Positions 22,308 to 31,891 of a stretch of 64,000 bases of DNA are shown in pieces. How positions within the stretch are numbered: position 1 is the stretch's first letter; every line of letters begins with the position of its first letter. Position numbers and translations under genes: made by a program. The notes under the pieces were generated by a model. The model had not been told where the DNA came from. It was given only the letters and a program-made list of their open reading frames with translations, and did not search any database. Origin of the DNA: Chrysoperla carnea (Eukaryota > Arthropoda > Insecta > Neuroptera > Chrysopidae); NCBI RefSeq assembly GCF_905475395.1, contig NC_058342.1, positions 2,118,501 through 2,182,500 on the forward strand, written 5' to 3'.

Positions 22308-22748
22308 ATGCAAGACTTTGGTAATCATAATAGTGATAACAACTGTATTGTTAATATGATTAAAGATAATTGTAGTTTAAGTACTATAAACAATGTGTTA
22401 ACAAAGTATTTTAAAACATTAGTTAATATGGCAATTAAATGTGGTCGACCGGAAACTTTAAACTACCTTATTGATAAGGTAGAACAAATGGGCTTAGAAG
22501 TGAAATTTTCCCCATCATCAGACGATGAAGACAAACAAATTTGGAACTGGATTTAAAAAAATATCCATTCTGGACAAAATGATGGAATTGTAGGACTATC
22601 CATTTTTGAACAATCTTACTACAGTGTATTTACATCAGACAAGTTATCCGACTATGTTCAAGTGAAAGAAATAATTGAAAATTATCTTATGAAGAAAGAT
22701 AATGATGATGATGATGATGATGATGACAATGGACACTTTTCAGAATAA
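22308..22748 (+). pseudogene. P1 copy of small acidic protein downstream of the polymerase
   Basis: Begins MQDFGNHNSDNNCIVNM. Predominantly helical, with KCGRPETLNYLIDKVEQMG resembling an ankyrin-like hairpin, and ends in an aspartate run encoded by GAT repeats. P2 (41463-41888) and P4 (55915-56376) have open copies; this one is broken. Function unknown. Confidence 0.55.
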
Positions 22749-22974
22749 TAATTATAATGTATTTTCGATAAGTTATAAATATATATTTTTTAAATATTAT
22801 TATAATACAACTCTGTTTTTATACTTTTCAGAATAATAATTATAATGTATTTTCGATAATTTATAAATATATATTTTTTAAATATTATTATAATACAACT
22901 CTGTTTTTATATGTTATAGATAAAATTTTACAATAAAAATAATATTTTTACAATGTGATATTTTTTATTTATTT

Positions 22975-23132
22975 TTTTATAAAACACAAATATGTTCGCA
23001 AAAACGGTCCACTATGACAAATTTTTTATTGTTACAAGTATGTTCATAAAAACGGTCCACTATAAAATAAGACTTTTTTGTCAATATATGAACCCTTTAT
23101 ATCTTCGTTGCTGTTATCCTTCAATAAATATA
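22975..23132 (-). pseudogene. P1 integrase tail remnant
   Basis: The reverse complement matches the end and 3' flank of the P4 integrase gene (56560-56830). Only this short piece is left. It abuts the tandem array at the same sequence as in P2 (41041). Confidence 0.65.
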
Positions 23133-23630
23133 CAGGTCTCTTTCTAAACAGGTCTGTTTCTAAACAGGTCTCTTTCTAAACAGGTCTGTTTCTAAACAGG
23201 TCTGTATCTAAACAGGTCTGTATCTAAACAGGTCTGTATCTAAACAGGTCTGTATCTAAACAGGTCTGTATCTAAACAGGTCTCTTTCTAAACAGGTCTC
23301 TTTCTAAACAGGTCTGTTTCTAAACAGGTCTGTTTCTAAACAGGTCTGTATCTAAACAGGTCTGTATCTAAACAGGTCTCTTTCTTAACAGGTCTGTATC
23401 TAAACAGGTCTGTATCTAAACAGGTCTGTATCTAAACAGGTCTGTATCTAAACAGGTCTCTTTCTAAACAGGTCTCTTTCTTAACAGGTCTGTTTCTAAA
23501 CAGGTCTGTTTCTAAACAGGTCTGTATCTAAACAGGTCTGTATCTAAACAGGTCTCTTTCTAAACAGGTCTGTATCTAAACAGGTCTCTTTCTAAACAGG
23601 TCTGTATCTAAACAGGTCTCTTTCTAAACA
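23133..23630. repeat. 16-bp tandem array (AAACAGGTCTG family), P1
   Basis: About 31 units of 16 bases: AAACAGGTCTGTTTCT, AAACAGGTCTGTATCT and AAACAGGTCTCTTTCT mixed irregularly. The same units form the array of P2 on the other strand. No coding role is visible. Confidence 0.95.
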
Positions 23631-24896
23631 GGCCAGTATTAAACAGGTTAAAACCAGTATTAAACAGATACAGACCAGTATTAAACAGATACAGACCAGT
23701 ATTAAACAGGTTAAAACCAGTATTAAACAGATACAGACCAGTATTAAACAGGTTAAAACCAGTATTAAACAGGTCAAAACCAGTATTAAACAGATACAGA
23801 CCAGTATTAAACAGGTTAAAACCAGTATTAAACAGATACAGACCAGTATTAAACAGGTAAAAACCAGTATTAAACAGGTCAAAACCAGTATTAAACAGAT
23901 ACAGACCAGTATTAAACAGGTCAAAACCAGTATTAAACAGATACAGACCAGTATTAAACAGATACAGACCAGTATTAAACAGGTTAAAACCAGTATTAAA
24001 CAGATACAGACCAGTATTAAACAGGTTAAAACCAGTATTAAACAGGTCAAAACCAGTATTAAACAGATACAGACCAGTATTAAACAGGTTAAAACCAGTA
24101 TTAAACAGATACAGACCAGTATTAAACAGGTTAAAACCAGTATTAAACAGATACAGACCAGTATTAAACAGGTTAAAACCAGTATTAAACAGGTCAAAAC
24201 CAGTATTAAACAGATACAGACCAGTATTAAACAGGTTAAAACCAGTATTAAACAGATACAGACCAGTATTAAACAGGTTAAAACCAGTATTAAACAGGTC
24301 AAAACCAGTATTAAACAGGTCAAAACCAGTATTAAACAGATACAGACCAGTATTAAACAGGTTAAAACCAGTATTAAACAGATACAGACCAGTATTAAAC
24401 AGGTTAAAACCAGTATTAAACAGATACAGACCAGTATTAAACAGGTCAAAACCAGTATTAAACAGATACTGACCAGTATTAAACAGATACAGACCAGTAT
24501 TAAACAGATACAGACCAGTATTAAACAGATACAGACCAGTCTAAAACAGGTCAAAACCAGTATTAAACAGATACAGACCATTATTAAACAGGTCAAAACC
24601 AGTATTAAACAGATACAGAGCAGTATTAAACAGATACAGACCAGTATTAAACAGGTCAAAACCAGTATTAAACAGATACAGACCAGTATTAAACAGGTCA
24701 AAACCAGTATTAAACAGATACAGACCAGTATTAAACAGGTCAAAACCAGTATTAAACTGATACAGACCAGTATTAAACAGGTCAAAACCAGTATTAAACA
24801 GATACAGACCAGTATTAAACAGGTCAAAACCAGTATTAAACAGATACAGACCAGTATTAAACAGGTCAAAACCAGTATTAAACAGATACAGACCAG
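23631..24896. repeat. 21-bp tandem array with alternating unit types, P1
   Basis: About 60 units with the core CAGTATTAAACAGG or CAGTATTAAACAGA, followed by TTAAAAC/TCAAAAC or TACAGAC. The two types often alternate, giving a 42-base higher-order period. Because 21 is a multiple of three, reading frames stay open across the array, which explains the long repetitive open frames here. Confidence 0.95.
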
Positions 24897-24975
24897 ACCC
24901 CAAACAAAAATTGCTCTTAGTCCTTATGATGACAAGCGATACATTATACTTGGTTCCTATAATACACTACCTTGG
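24897..24975 (+). pseudogene. Relic of a foreign Polinton polymerase C-terminus
   Basis: The 80 bases between the two array arms read TKIALSPYDDKRYIILGS then LPWG. This corresponds to the polymerase C-terminus (GLSPFDQKRYITHNS, KPWGHYS in P1, P2 and P4) but is clearly a different lineage. It is flanked by inverted ACCCCAA/TTGGGGT. Confidence 0.65.
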
Positions 24976-25325
24976 GGTCTGGTCTGTATCTGTTTAATAC
25001 TGGTTTTGACCTGTTTAATACTGGTCTGTATCTGTTTAATACTGGTTTTGACCTGTTTAATACTGGTCTGTATCTGTTTAATACTGGTTTTGACCTGTTT
25101 AATACTGGTCTGTATCTGTTTAATACTGGTCTGTATCTGTTTAATACTGGTTATGACCTGTTTAAGACTGGTCTGTATCTGTTTAATATTGGTTTTGACC
25201 TGTTTAATACTGGTCTGTATCTGTTTAATACTGGTTTTGACCTGTTTAATACTGGTCTGTTTAGAAACAGGTCTGTTTAGTACTGGTTTGACCTGTTTAA
25301 TACTGATCTGTTTAGAAACCGGTCT
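24976..25325. repeat. Inverted arm of the 21-bp array
   Basis: The same 21-base units as 23631-24896 but in the opposite orientation (CTGTTTAATACTGGTTTTGAC). With the left arm it makes an inverted repeat of about 300 bases around a loop of under 100. Confidence 0.9.
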
Positions 25326-25700
25326 GGTTTTCAGTATATTATATTTTCTTCCCTTAACTATTGATTTCATTTTGATGGCTGAAATTTCCTGCGTCACGTG
25401 ATGCGCATAACGGCCGTAATCTATCGCAAATTTCGTCGATTGTATTCCAGTACACATAATCTATGGGATTATTAGTTATTCATGATAATGTTAGACCGCT
25501 ACCAGAAGCAGCAGCTGATGGGTATAGATGTTTCTTAATGATTTTTTTATACTTAAAACTTTTAGTTCCTTGAATTTGACCCTGAGAGTCATAATTCCGC
25601 CTATTAGCGTTTGTTGATGTTACAATTTCTAAATAGTTACGCATGTCTTGCTCTGAATAATGTTGTTAGCTAGCTGTTTCGTTGTCTGAAGCATGTTATC
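25326..25700 (-). pseudogene. P1 remnant of the DUF8207-type gene
   Basis: Reverse strand matches both ends of the genes at 39155-40129 and 58575-59540 (for example the region encoding YVYWNTI and RLRLLCASRDAGN). Broken. Confidence 0.6.
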
Positions 25701-26300
25701 ACATGAACGCATGCAAATTAAGTGACCTATACAGTTGATAGACAGTGCTTAATAATCTAACAAGCATCATCAATCAACCCATATAATATGCTCTTTATAT
25801 GGAATATAATAAATCAACTTACGTACTATAGATTAGATAAAAAATTTTATTTAAAAAAATTATAATTTTATATTAAAACAAAATACATAATCATCTAATT
25901 TTTTAATATTATTTATTGTTTAATACACAACAAACACCTCCGTATAAAGATCTATTAAAAAATAAAGTAATAAATACATAATAATATTTGTAGTGCAATG
26001 TTGATGTTGATAGATGCATGGGACTTTTGATACACTGTTATTCTTATAGAGCGATTTTACACCAAATTTTCGATGTGGACTACTTTTACAGAATTTTGAA
26101 TTAATTTTTTAATCCAATTTTCTTTTCTTCACCTTTGTAGTATATAACATTATGAACGACAACAATTATATCTGTCATTACATCGAAGTATTGATTCATT
26201 ATATGATGTATATGAATCTTGATAATTTTTTGATATATAAAAGAGCTATCCCATTTAAGAGTATGGCATCTTGATTTTGAATGATGTGAATACACGACTT
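25701..26300 (-). pseudogene. P1 remnant of the 160-aa gene and its flank
   Basis: 25701-25930 matches the spacer between the DUF8207-type and 160-aa genes (39000-39150 reversed). 25930-26300 matches the 3' half of the 160-aa gene (VIYYKGEEKK). The major capsid and penton genes that should follow are not present. Confidence 0.55.
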
Positions 26301-26640
26301 GTTGGTTTATTTATTTAGTAAAAATTGTATACATAGATGTCCACAAATCGTAATATTAAAACTGTGATTGCAAAATAATATTGAATGTCACATCAGTTAA
26401 AATATTTAATTATTTCCTATGATGGCTTTAAGTTACCAAAGCTTGCAGTTTATACTTTTTATATACCGTACAGTGTGTAACACTATTTTTGGATACATCA
26501 TGGTTGATAATTCCTGTTTCATATTTATATGGTCTTTTAGGTAGGAGGTCATGCATAAAAACACTACAAAAATACGGAATTTTAAATTGTTTAGCATACG
26601 CATGTAGATCTGTATCGTAAAGTGCTCTGGGTTGTATTGA
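26301..26640 (-). pseudogene. P1 remnant of the adenovirus-type protease gene
   Basis: Reverse strand matches 31540-31850 of P2 (regions around GIINHDVSKNSG and NLRPP). Broken. Confidence 0.55.
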
Positions 26641-27337
26641 AATTTTAGTCTTAGTTACATTGCATTTTCATAAACAACAACCCGCTCTGAGTGTTTAATA
26701 CCAGAAAATACAGACACACAAACATACCATGGTCCTCTATTTTCAGATTCACTACAAACAATAATATGTGGCCCTAGTGGTTGTGGTAAAACCAATGTTA
26801 TGTTGAATTTAATTTAAGATGAAAATGGTTTACGCTTTGAAAACATTTATGTGTACAGTAAATCTGTTTACCAACCGAAATATCAATTACTAGAAGAGAC
26901 TTTAAAATTAGTGGAAGGGGTTGGCTATTTTTCCACTTAGTGATACTAGTGAAATTCCTAGTCTGAATGAAGCTCGAGAAAAAAGTCTTTTCATTTTTGA
27001 TGATGTGAGCTGTCATTCACAACAGAGAAGTAGAGAATACTTTAGTATGGGTCGTCATCGAAAAATTGATTGTTTCTACCTATGTCAGAGCTACGCACGT
27101 GTTCTAAAGCATAACATAAGGGGCAATGTTAATTGCTTGGTGCTATTCAAAACGGATAAAATGAATCTAAAACACATATTCTACGATCATGTTGGCTCTG
27201 ATATGAATTTTCAAAAATTTCATGATTTATGTCGACATTGTTGGAGTTCACCAAATGGATTTGTTGTAATAATGAAAAATTTCTCTATGAATGCAGGTCG
27301 TTATAGGAATGGATTTGATGAATTCATTGAACTGTAG
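26641..27337 (+). pseudogene. P1 packaging ATPase remnant
   Basis: Matches the ATPase of P2 and P4: CGPSGCGKTNVML (Walker A, about 26772-26810), SLFIFDDVSCHSQQ (Walker B, about 26985) and the C-terminus RYRNGFDEFIEL. Interrupted, so a fossil. The 21 bases after the stop are AT-rich and a MITE follows. Confidence 0.7.
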
Positions 27338-27421
27338 TGTCACCCAATACTTTATGTGAATAAATATATTTTTTTTTTTAAGTTTCTTTGATTTAATCTA
27401 ATTATTTCTTTTATTTAAAAA

Positions 27422-27932
27422 CTGCAATCATGCAAAAAATCATCTTGAGAAAGAATTTATTCAGGATTGTGTTAGAAATTCGACGCACCAATATATATAC
27501 AGGGTATTCTGTTATTAACTACACACCGCCTTTTATGATGTAATTTGTTTTTTTTACTAAGAATCTAATGTTTTCTAGGAAAAATATAATAAAAAAAATG
27601 ATATAATCCAATTGAAATCAGTTCATATCCCTTCTTTAGTTTAATATTATTAAATAAAATATACTAATATCTACTGATTATCATTGGCTGCTGGTTATCG
27701 AATCATAGTCAGTGAATGAACAAATTTATCAATTTTTACCATAACTGTAGCGCCCAAACCAGGCCTCAAATCCAAAATTGGTAAATGACTTTTTCCTTCG
27801 TTTTATGAGCTTATTCCGTAGGCTGACGATCTACAGTTAATAACAGAATACCCTGTATATATATTGGTGTGTCGAATTTCTAACACAATCCTGAATAAAT
27901 TCTTTCTCAAGATGACTTTTGTAGGATTGCAT
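27422..27932. repeat. MITE-like element with long terminal inverted repeats
   Basis: About 110 bases at the left (TGCAATC, then CATCTTGAGAAAGAATTTAT and ATACAGGGTATTCTGTTATT) recur inverted at 27820-27932. The 270-base centre has no coding sequence. Non-autonomous DNA-transposon-like; family unknown. It separates the ATPase remnant from the small spliced gene. Confidence 0.65.
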
Positions 27933-27992
27933 TTATTTTAATATAAATAGAATTATTTTTTCTAGTTAAACATAAAAGTTAATTTTTTTACA

Positions 27993-28337
27993 ATGGAGCA
28001 AGTTCAAATGTATCAACAAATTTATTATTTAATATCAACAAGTATGTTTAAAATTTTAGTGTTAACTAATAAATTATTAATTATAATTTTTTGTGTTTTT
28101 AAGTGCAAATTCAAACGGCAATACAAGTTGTGCAGGTGTATATCAATGAGGGTATAATCCACGAGTGTGGATTATACCAAATAATATATTACTTAGCATT
28201 TAGTAAGTCTTAATTGTTTTTCTCTTAAGATAATTTATTAATGAGTTTTTATTATTTTAGAACCGCATAATTATATCAATATAGCCTTAGAAATTACTAC
28301 AAATTTAATCGAAGACAGCATGGGGGGAATAATGTGA
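27993..28337 (+). CDS. Small three-exon gene of unknown function (P1)
   Basis: Three short open blocks (27993-28041, 28104-28202, 28261-28337) start at ATG, end at TGA and are separated by 55-60-base AT-rich introns with GTATGT/AAG and GTAAGT/TTTTAG borders. The splice phases agree, giving about 75 residues. It begins MEQVQMYQQIYYLIST and is otherwise helical and hydrophobic/glutamine-rich; no family recognised. A further GTGAGT follows the stop. It lies between the ATPase remnant and the right end of P1, in a zone that P2 lacks. It could also be captured host sequence. Confidence 0.45.
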
Positions 28338-28417
28338 AGTGAGTACTTTATATGTTCAATTTTATTTTAAAATTTCTAATGTTTTTTATTTTTATTTTTC
28401 AGGTTAATATTTATGAT

Positions 28418-29815
28418 AGTAGAAGAGTCAGGTCACTTTCAGCGCAGTTGGATGGTACACTTTTCAAAAAAGGGCAAACCTAGGTGAATGTTGGAAACCT
28501 CGGAAGTTGGAGGGGATAGATGACGTCATTGACCAATAGTAAATCAAGATGGCGTTGGAAGGTGTGGTGGGGGTGAGGGATGACATAAACGGGGCTTGAC
28601 CAATAGTGGTGGGGAGTGAACGGGGGGCGGGACGTTGACATCATGTACGTTTTGGCCCAGTTGGATGGTACACTTTTCCAAAAAGGGCAAACCTAGGTGA
28701 ATGTTGGAAACCTCGGCATTGACCAATAGTAAATCAAGATGGCGTTGGGAGGTGTGGTGTTGGGGAATAATGGCTGCCTAAGCATTGATGACGTCATTGG
28801 CTTTGACCAATAGTAGCGCTGTAAAAATCAAGATGGCGTCGGGAGGTGTGGTTGAATTGGTGTGGGGGAATGGCTGCCTAAGCATAAACGGGGAATTACC
28901 AGGTGACGTCATTGGCTTTGACCAATAGTGGCGCTGTAGTCGGCGGAGAGTGAATGGAGTGAACGGGGGGCGGGACGTTGACATTAGTCAGCAATTTTCA
29001 AGAATGTGTTAATTTGACCTTGAAAAATATTGTAATTTGACACTTTAAATATACATGATAAAATTCAAGATACGTGACCGGATGTTAATATTTTTTTTTT
29101 ATTGAGTCAGCGATGTAATATGACACTTGAAATTTACATAATAAAAATACACGTTCAAACTTGTTTGAATGGACTTTGATCTTAAAACAATTTTACACGT
29201 GTCAGCAATTTTCAAGAATATGTTGAAATAGATTTGACCTTGAAAAATATGATATCATCATCTTGTAACAAGTTCAAACTTGTTTGAAATAATTTTACAT
29301 GTGTCAAAACACGTGACCGGATGCTAATATTTTTTTATGATTAAGCAATGTAATATGACACTTGAACGTGTTAGATAATAATTTGCAAATCTGAATTCCA
29401 AGAAAAGAATATTATGAGTCTGCAATTTTCAAGAATATGTTGAAATAGATATCATCTAACCTTGAAAAATATTGTAATTTGACACTTTAAGTATACACGA
29501 TAAAATTCAAGATACGTGACCGGATGTTAATATTTTTTTATGATTAAGCAATGTAATATGATACTTGAAATTTACATAATAAAAATACATGTTCAAACTT
29601 GTTTGAATGGACTTTGATCTTAAAATAATTTTACACGTGTCAGCTATTCTCAAGAATATGTTGAAATAGATTTGACCTTGAAAAATATGATATCATCATC
29701 CTGTTACAAGTTCAAACTTGTTTGAATAAAAATACATGTTCAAACTTGTTTGAACATGTTTAAACTTGTTTGAATCGCATTAGATCTTAAAATAATTTTA
29801 CACGTGTTATGAGAT
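28418..29815 (+). repeat. P2 left terminal inverted repeat (about 1.4 kb)
   Basis: Outer 560 bases: repeated blocks with TGACGTCA, ATTGGCTTTGACCAAT, CAAGATGGCG and GGGGGCGGGACG. Inner part: modules with CACGTGACCGGATG, CAAGTTCAAACTTG and CAGCAATTTTCAAG. The order of sub-repeats differs from the right copy. 29816-29955 is AT-rich with no gene. Confidence 0.85.
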
Positions 29816-29955
29816 TAGAATAAAGGTTTTATTTAATAAAAATCCTATAAATATTTTTTTTTTATTTATTAATGATTAAAATTTACATTAAAAAAAAATT
29901 TACAGAAAAAAATTATTATTATGAATCTGAAAAAACACATAAAGTATTGGTGACA

Positions 29956-30678
29956 CTACAGTTCAATAAATTCATCAAATCCATTCCTATAACGACCCGC
30001 ATTCATAGAGAAATTTATCATTATTACAACAAATCCATTTGGTGAACTCCAACAATGTCGACATAAATCATGAAATTTTTGAAAATTCATATCAGAGCCA
30101 ACATGATCGTAGAATATGTGTTTTAGATTCATTTCGTCCGTTTTGAATAACACCAAGCAATTAACATTGTCCCTTATGTTATGCTTTGGAACACGTGCGT
30201 AGCTCTGACATAGGTAGAAACAATCAATTTTTCGATGACGACCCATACTAAAGTATTCTCTAATTCTCTGTTGTGAATGACAGCTCACATCATCAAAAAT
30301 GAAAAGACTTTTTTCTCGAGCTTCATTCGGACTAAGAATTTCACTAGTATCACTAAATGGAAAATATCCAACCCCTTCCACTAATTTTAAAGTCTCTTCT
30401 AGTAATTGATATTTCGGTTGGTAAAGAGATTTACTGTACACATAAATGTTTTCAAAGCGTAAACCGTTTTCATCATAAATTAAATTCAACATAACATTGG
30501 TTTTACCACAACCACTAGGGCCACATATTATTGTTCGTAGTGAATCTGAAAATAGAGGACCATGATATGTTTGTGTGTCTGTATTTTCTGGTATTAAATT
30601 TTCAACACTCAGAGCGGGTTGTTGTTTATGAAAACGCATTTTTAATGTAACTAAGACTAAAATTTCAATACAACCCAT
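29956..30678 (-). CDS. P2 packaging ATPase (FtsK/HerA-type)
   Basis: 240 codons from ATG. Walker A ICGPSGCGKTNVML at residues about 50-63, Walker B KSLFIFDDVS at about 133-142, and FYLCQSYARVP after it. Proteins of this family pump DNA into capsids in Polintons, adenovirus relatives and giant viruses. It is transcribed divergently from the phospholipase-type gene; the two ATGs are about 52 bases apart, implying a shared promoter. Homologues: 26641-27337 (broken) and 63660 onward. Confidence 0.8.
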   Translation of the reverse strand: MGCIEILVLVTLKMRFHKQQPALSVENLIPENTDTQTYHGPLFSDSLRTIICGPSGCGKTNVMLNLIYDENGLRFENIYVYSKSLYQPKYQLLEETLKLVEGVGYFPFSDTSEILSPNEAREKSLFIFDDVSCHSQQRIREYFSMGRHRKIDCFYLCQSYARVPKHNIRDNVNCLVLFKTDEMNLKHIFYDHVGSDMNFQKFHDLCRHCWSSPNGFVVIMINFSMNAGRYRNGFDEFIEL

Positions 30679-30730
30679 TTTATAAACATTTAAATATATG
30701 TGAACTTAATTGTTTAAATCATTTAGTAGT

Positions 30731-31495
30731 ATGTCACATCAGAAGCAACAACACAAAGGAAGAGGTATTGTTAACACACTTATAAATAAATTACCGTTTG
30801 AGTTACACATACCAACTTATCAATATTGTGGACCTGGAACTAAGCTGGCAGAACGATTAGCGCGTGGTGATAAACCAAAAAACGCATTGGATCAGGCTTG
30901 TATGGTACATGATATAGCATATTCAAAAAGTAAAGACTTAAAGGAGCGTCATCTAGCAGATAAACAATTAGCTGAAGCCGCTTGGAAACGTGCCAAAGCA
31001 TCTGATTCAACAATTGGTGAAAAAGCATCCGCTTTATTCGTTACAGGCGCCATGAAGGCAAAAACTTCACTTGGTATGGGATTAAAAAAGAAAAAGATGA
31101 AAAAGACAAAGAAAACTATAAACTTTACAGCATCAGTGCGAAAGGCACGAAATGCATTGAAAAAATCACAACCAACGGACTTAAAAGCAGCAGTAAAAAT
31201 AGCAAAAGCAGCCGTGCGAGGTCAACGTATTAAAGCGCCCACACGTGTAATACCAGTTCCAAAGTCTGGTGGTATACTTCCATTAATTCCAATATTCGCA
31301 GGACTCTCTGCTTTAGGTGCTTTGGCTGGTGGAGCGTCGGGTATTGCTAAAGCCGTTACAAATTATAAAAGTGCTCGTGATCAACTTAATGAGAGTCAAA
31401 GACACAACAAAACAATGGAAGCTATAGCAATGGGTAAAGGCTTGTATTTAAGACCGTACAACAAAGGCATGGGGTTATATTTAGCAAAAAACTAA
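30731..31495 (+). CDS. P2 minor capsid protein with phospholipase A2 domain
   Basis: I use the ATG at 30731 (MSHQKQQHKGRG) because the frame upstream has only a TTG. Residues about 23-75 hold the parvovirus-type phospholipase A2 signature: calcium loop YCGPGTKL and catalytic ACMVHDIAYSK. Basic stretch KKKKMKKTKKT follows, then a Gly/Ala-rich hydrophobic segment (GLSALGALAGGASGIAKAV) that may insert in membranes. In related viruses such domains help particles leave endosomes. The gene ends overlapping the protease frame at an A-rich run. Confidence 0.75.
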   Translation: MSHQKQQHKGRGIVNTLINKLPFELHIPTYQYCGPGTKLAERLARGDKPKNALDQACMVHDIAYSKSKDLKERHLADKQLAEAAWKRAKASDSTIGEKASALFVTGAMKAKTSLGMGLKKKKMKKTKKTINFTASVRKARNALKKSQPTDLKAAVKIAKAAVRGQRIKAPTRVIPVPKSGGILPLIPIFAGLSALGALAGGASGIAKAVTNYKSARDQLNESQRHNKTMEAIAMGKGLYLRPYNKGMGLYLAKN

Positions 31496-31584
31496 TTGAA
31501 ACGCTACCACGTAGAGCACTTTACGATACGGAGCTACGTGCGTATGCTAAACAATTTAAAATTCCGTATTTTCGTGGTGTTTTT

Positions 31585-31854
31585 ATGCGTGACACCCTAC
31601 CCAAAAGACCATATAAATATGAAACAGGAATTATCAACCATGATGTATCCAAAAATAGTGGCACACACTGGACGGCATATAAAAAGTACAATCGAAGTTT
31701 CATCTATTATGATAGTTTTGGAAATTTGAGACCGCCAGTGGAAGTCATTAAATATTTTAACGGATGTGACATTCAATATAATTTTGATAGGCAACAACAG
31801 TTTAATACTCCGATTTGTGGACATCTATGTATACAATTTTTATTAAATAAATAA
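31585..31854 (+). CDS. P2 adenovirus-type cysteine protease
   Basis: First methionine at 31585 (MRDTLPKRPYKYETGI), but the frame is open upstream into the end of the phospholipase-type gene, with RRALYDTELRAYAKQF and YFRGVF, which look like genuine protease N-terminus. The true start is therefore unclear. Catalytic residues: His in GTHWTAYKK, Asp in YYDSFG, Cys in ICGHLC. The family processes capsid proteins during particle maturation. Copy at 62481-62750 in P4. Confidence 0.75.
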   Translation: MRDTLPKRPYKYETGIINHDVSKNSGTHWTAYKKYNRSFIYYDSFGNLRPPVEVIKYFNGCDIQYNFDRQQQFNTPICGHLCIQFLLNK

Positions 31855-31891
31855 ACCAGCAAGTCTTGTATTCACTTCATTCAAAATCAAG

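Noticed and set aside
23592-24903. 425-aa minus-strand open frame of Leu/Ile/Val/Cys repeats, and a 120-aa one beside it
   Set aside because: They are the 21-base array read through; the unit has no stop and a length divisible by three. No conservation outside the array.
23133-25325. CRISPR array
   Set aside because: Units are directly contiguous without unique spacers, and the context is eukaryotic transposons.
24957-25457. Open frames TSIKQVK/TSIKQIQ and LFNTGF/LILVCI over the right array arm
   Set aside because: Same reason: array read-through on both strands.
28544-28984. Minus-strand frames of 60-68 aa in the outer terminal repeat
   Set aside because: They cover the CRE/CCAAT motif region and are only kept because that DNA is conserved; the same frames recur at 47140-47325.
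30710-30730. TTG-start extension of the phospholipase-type gene
   Set aside because: ATG at 30731 fits the divergent promoter spacing and is conserved in P4.
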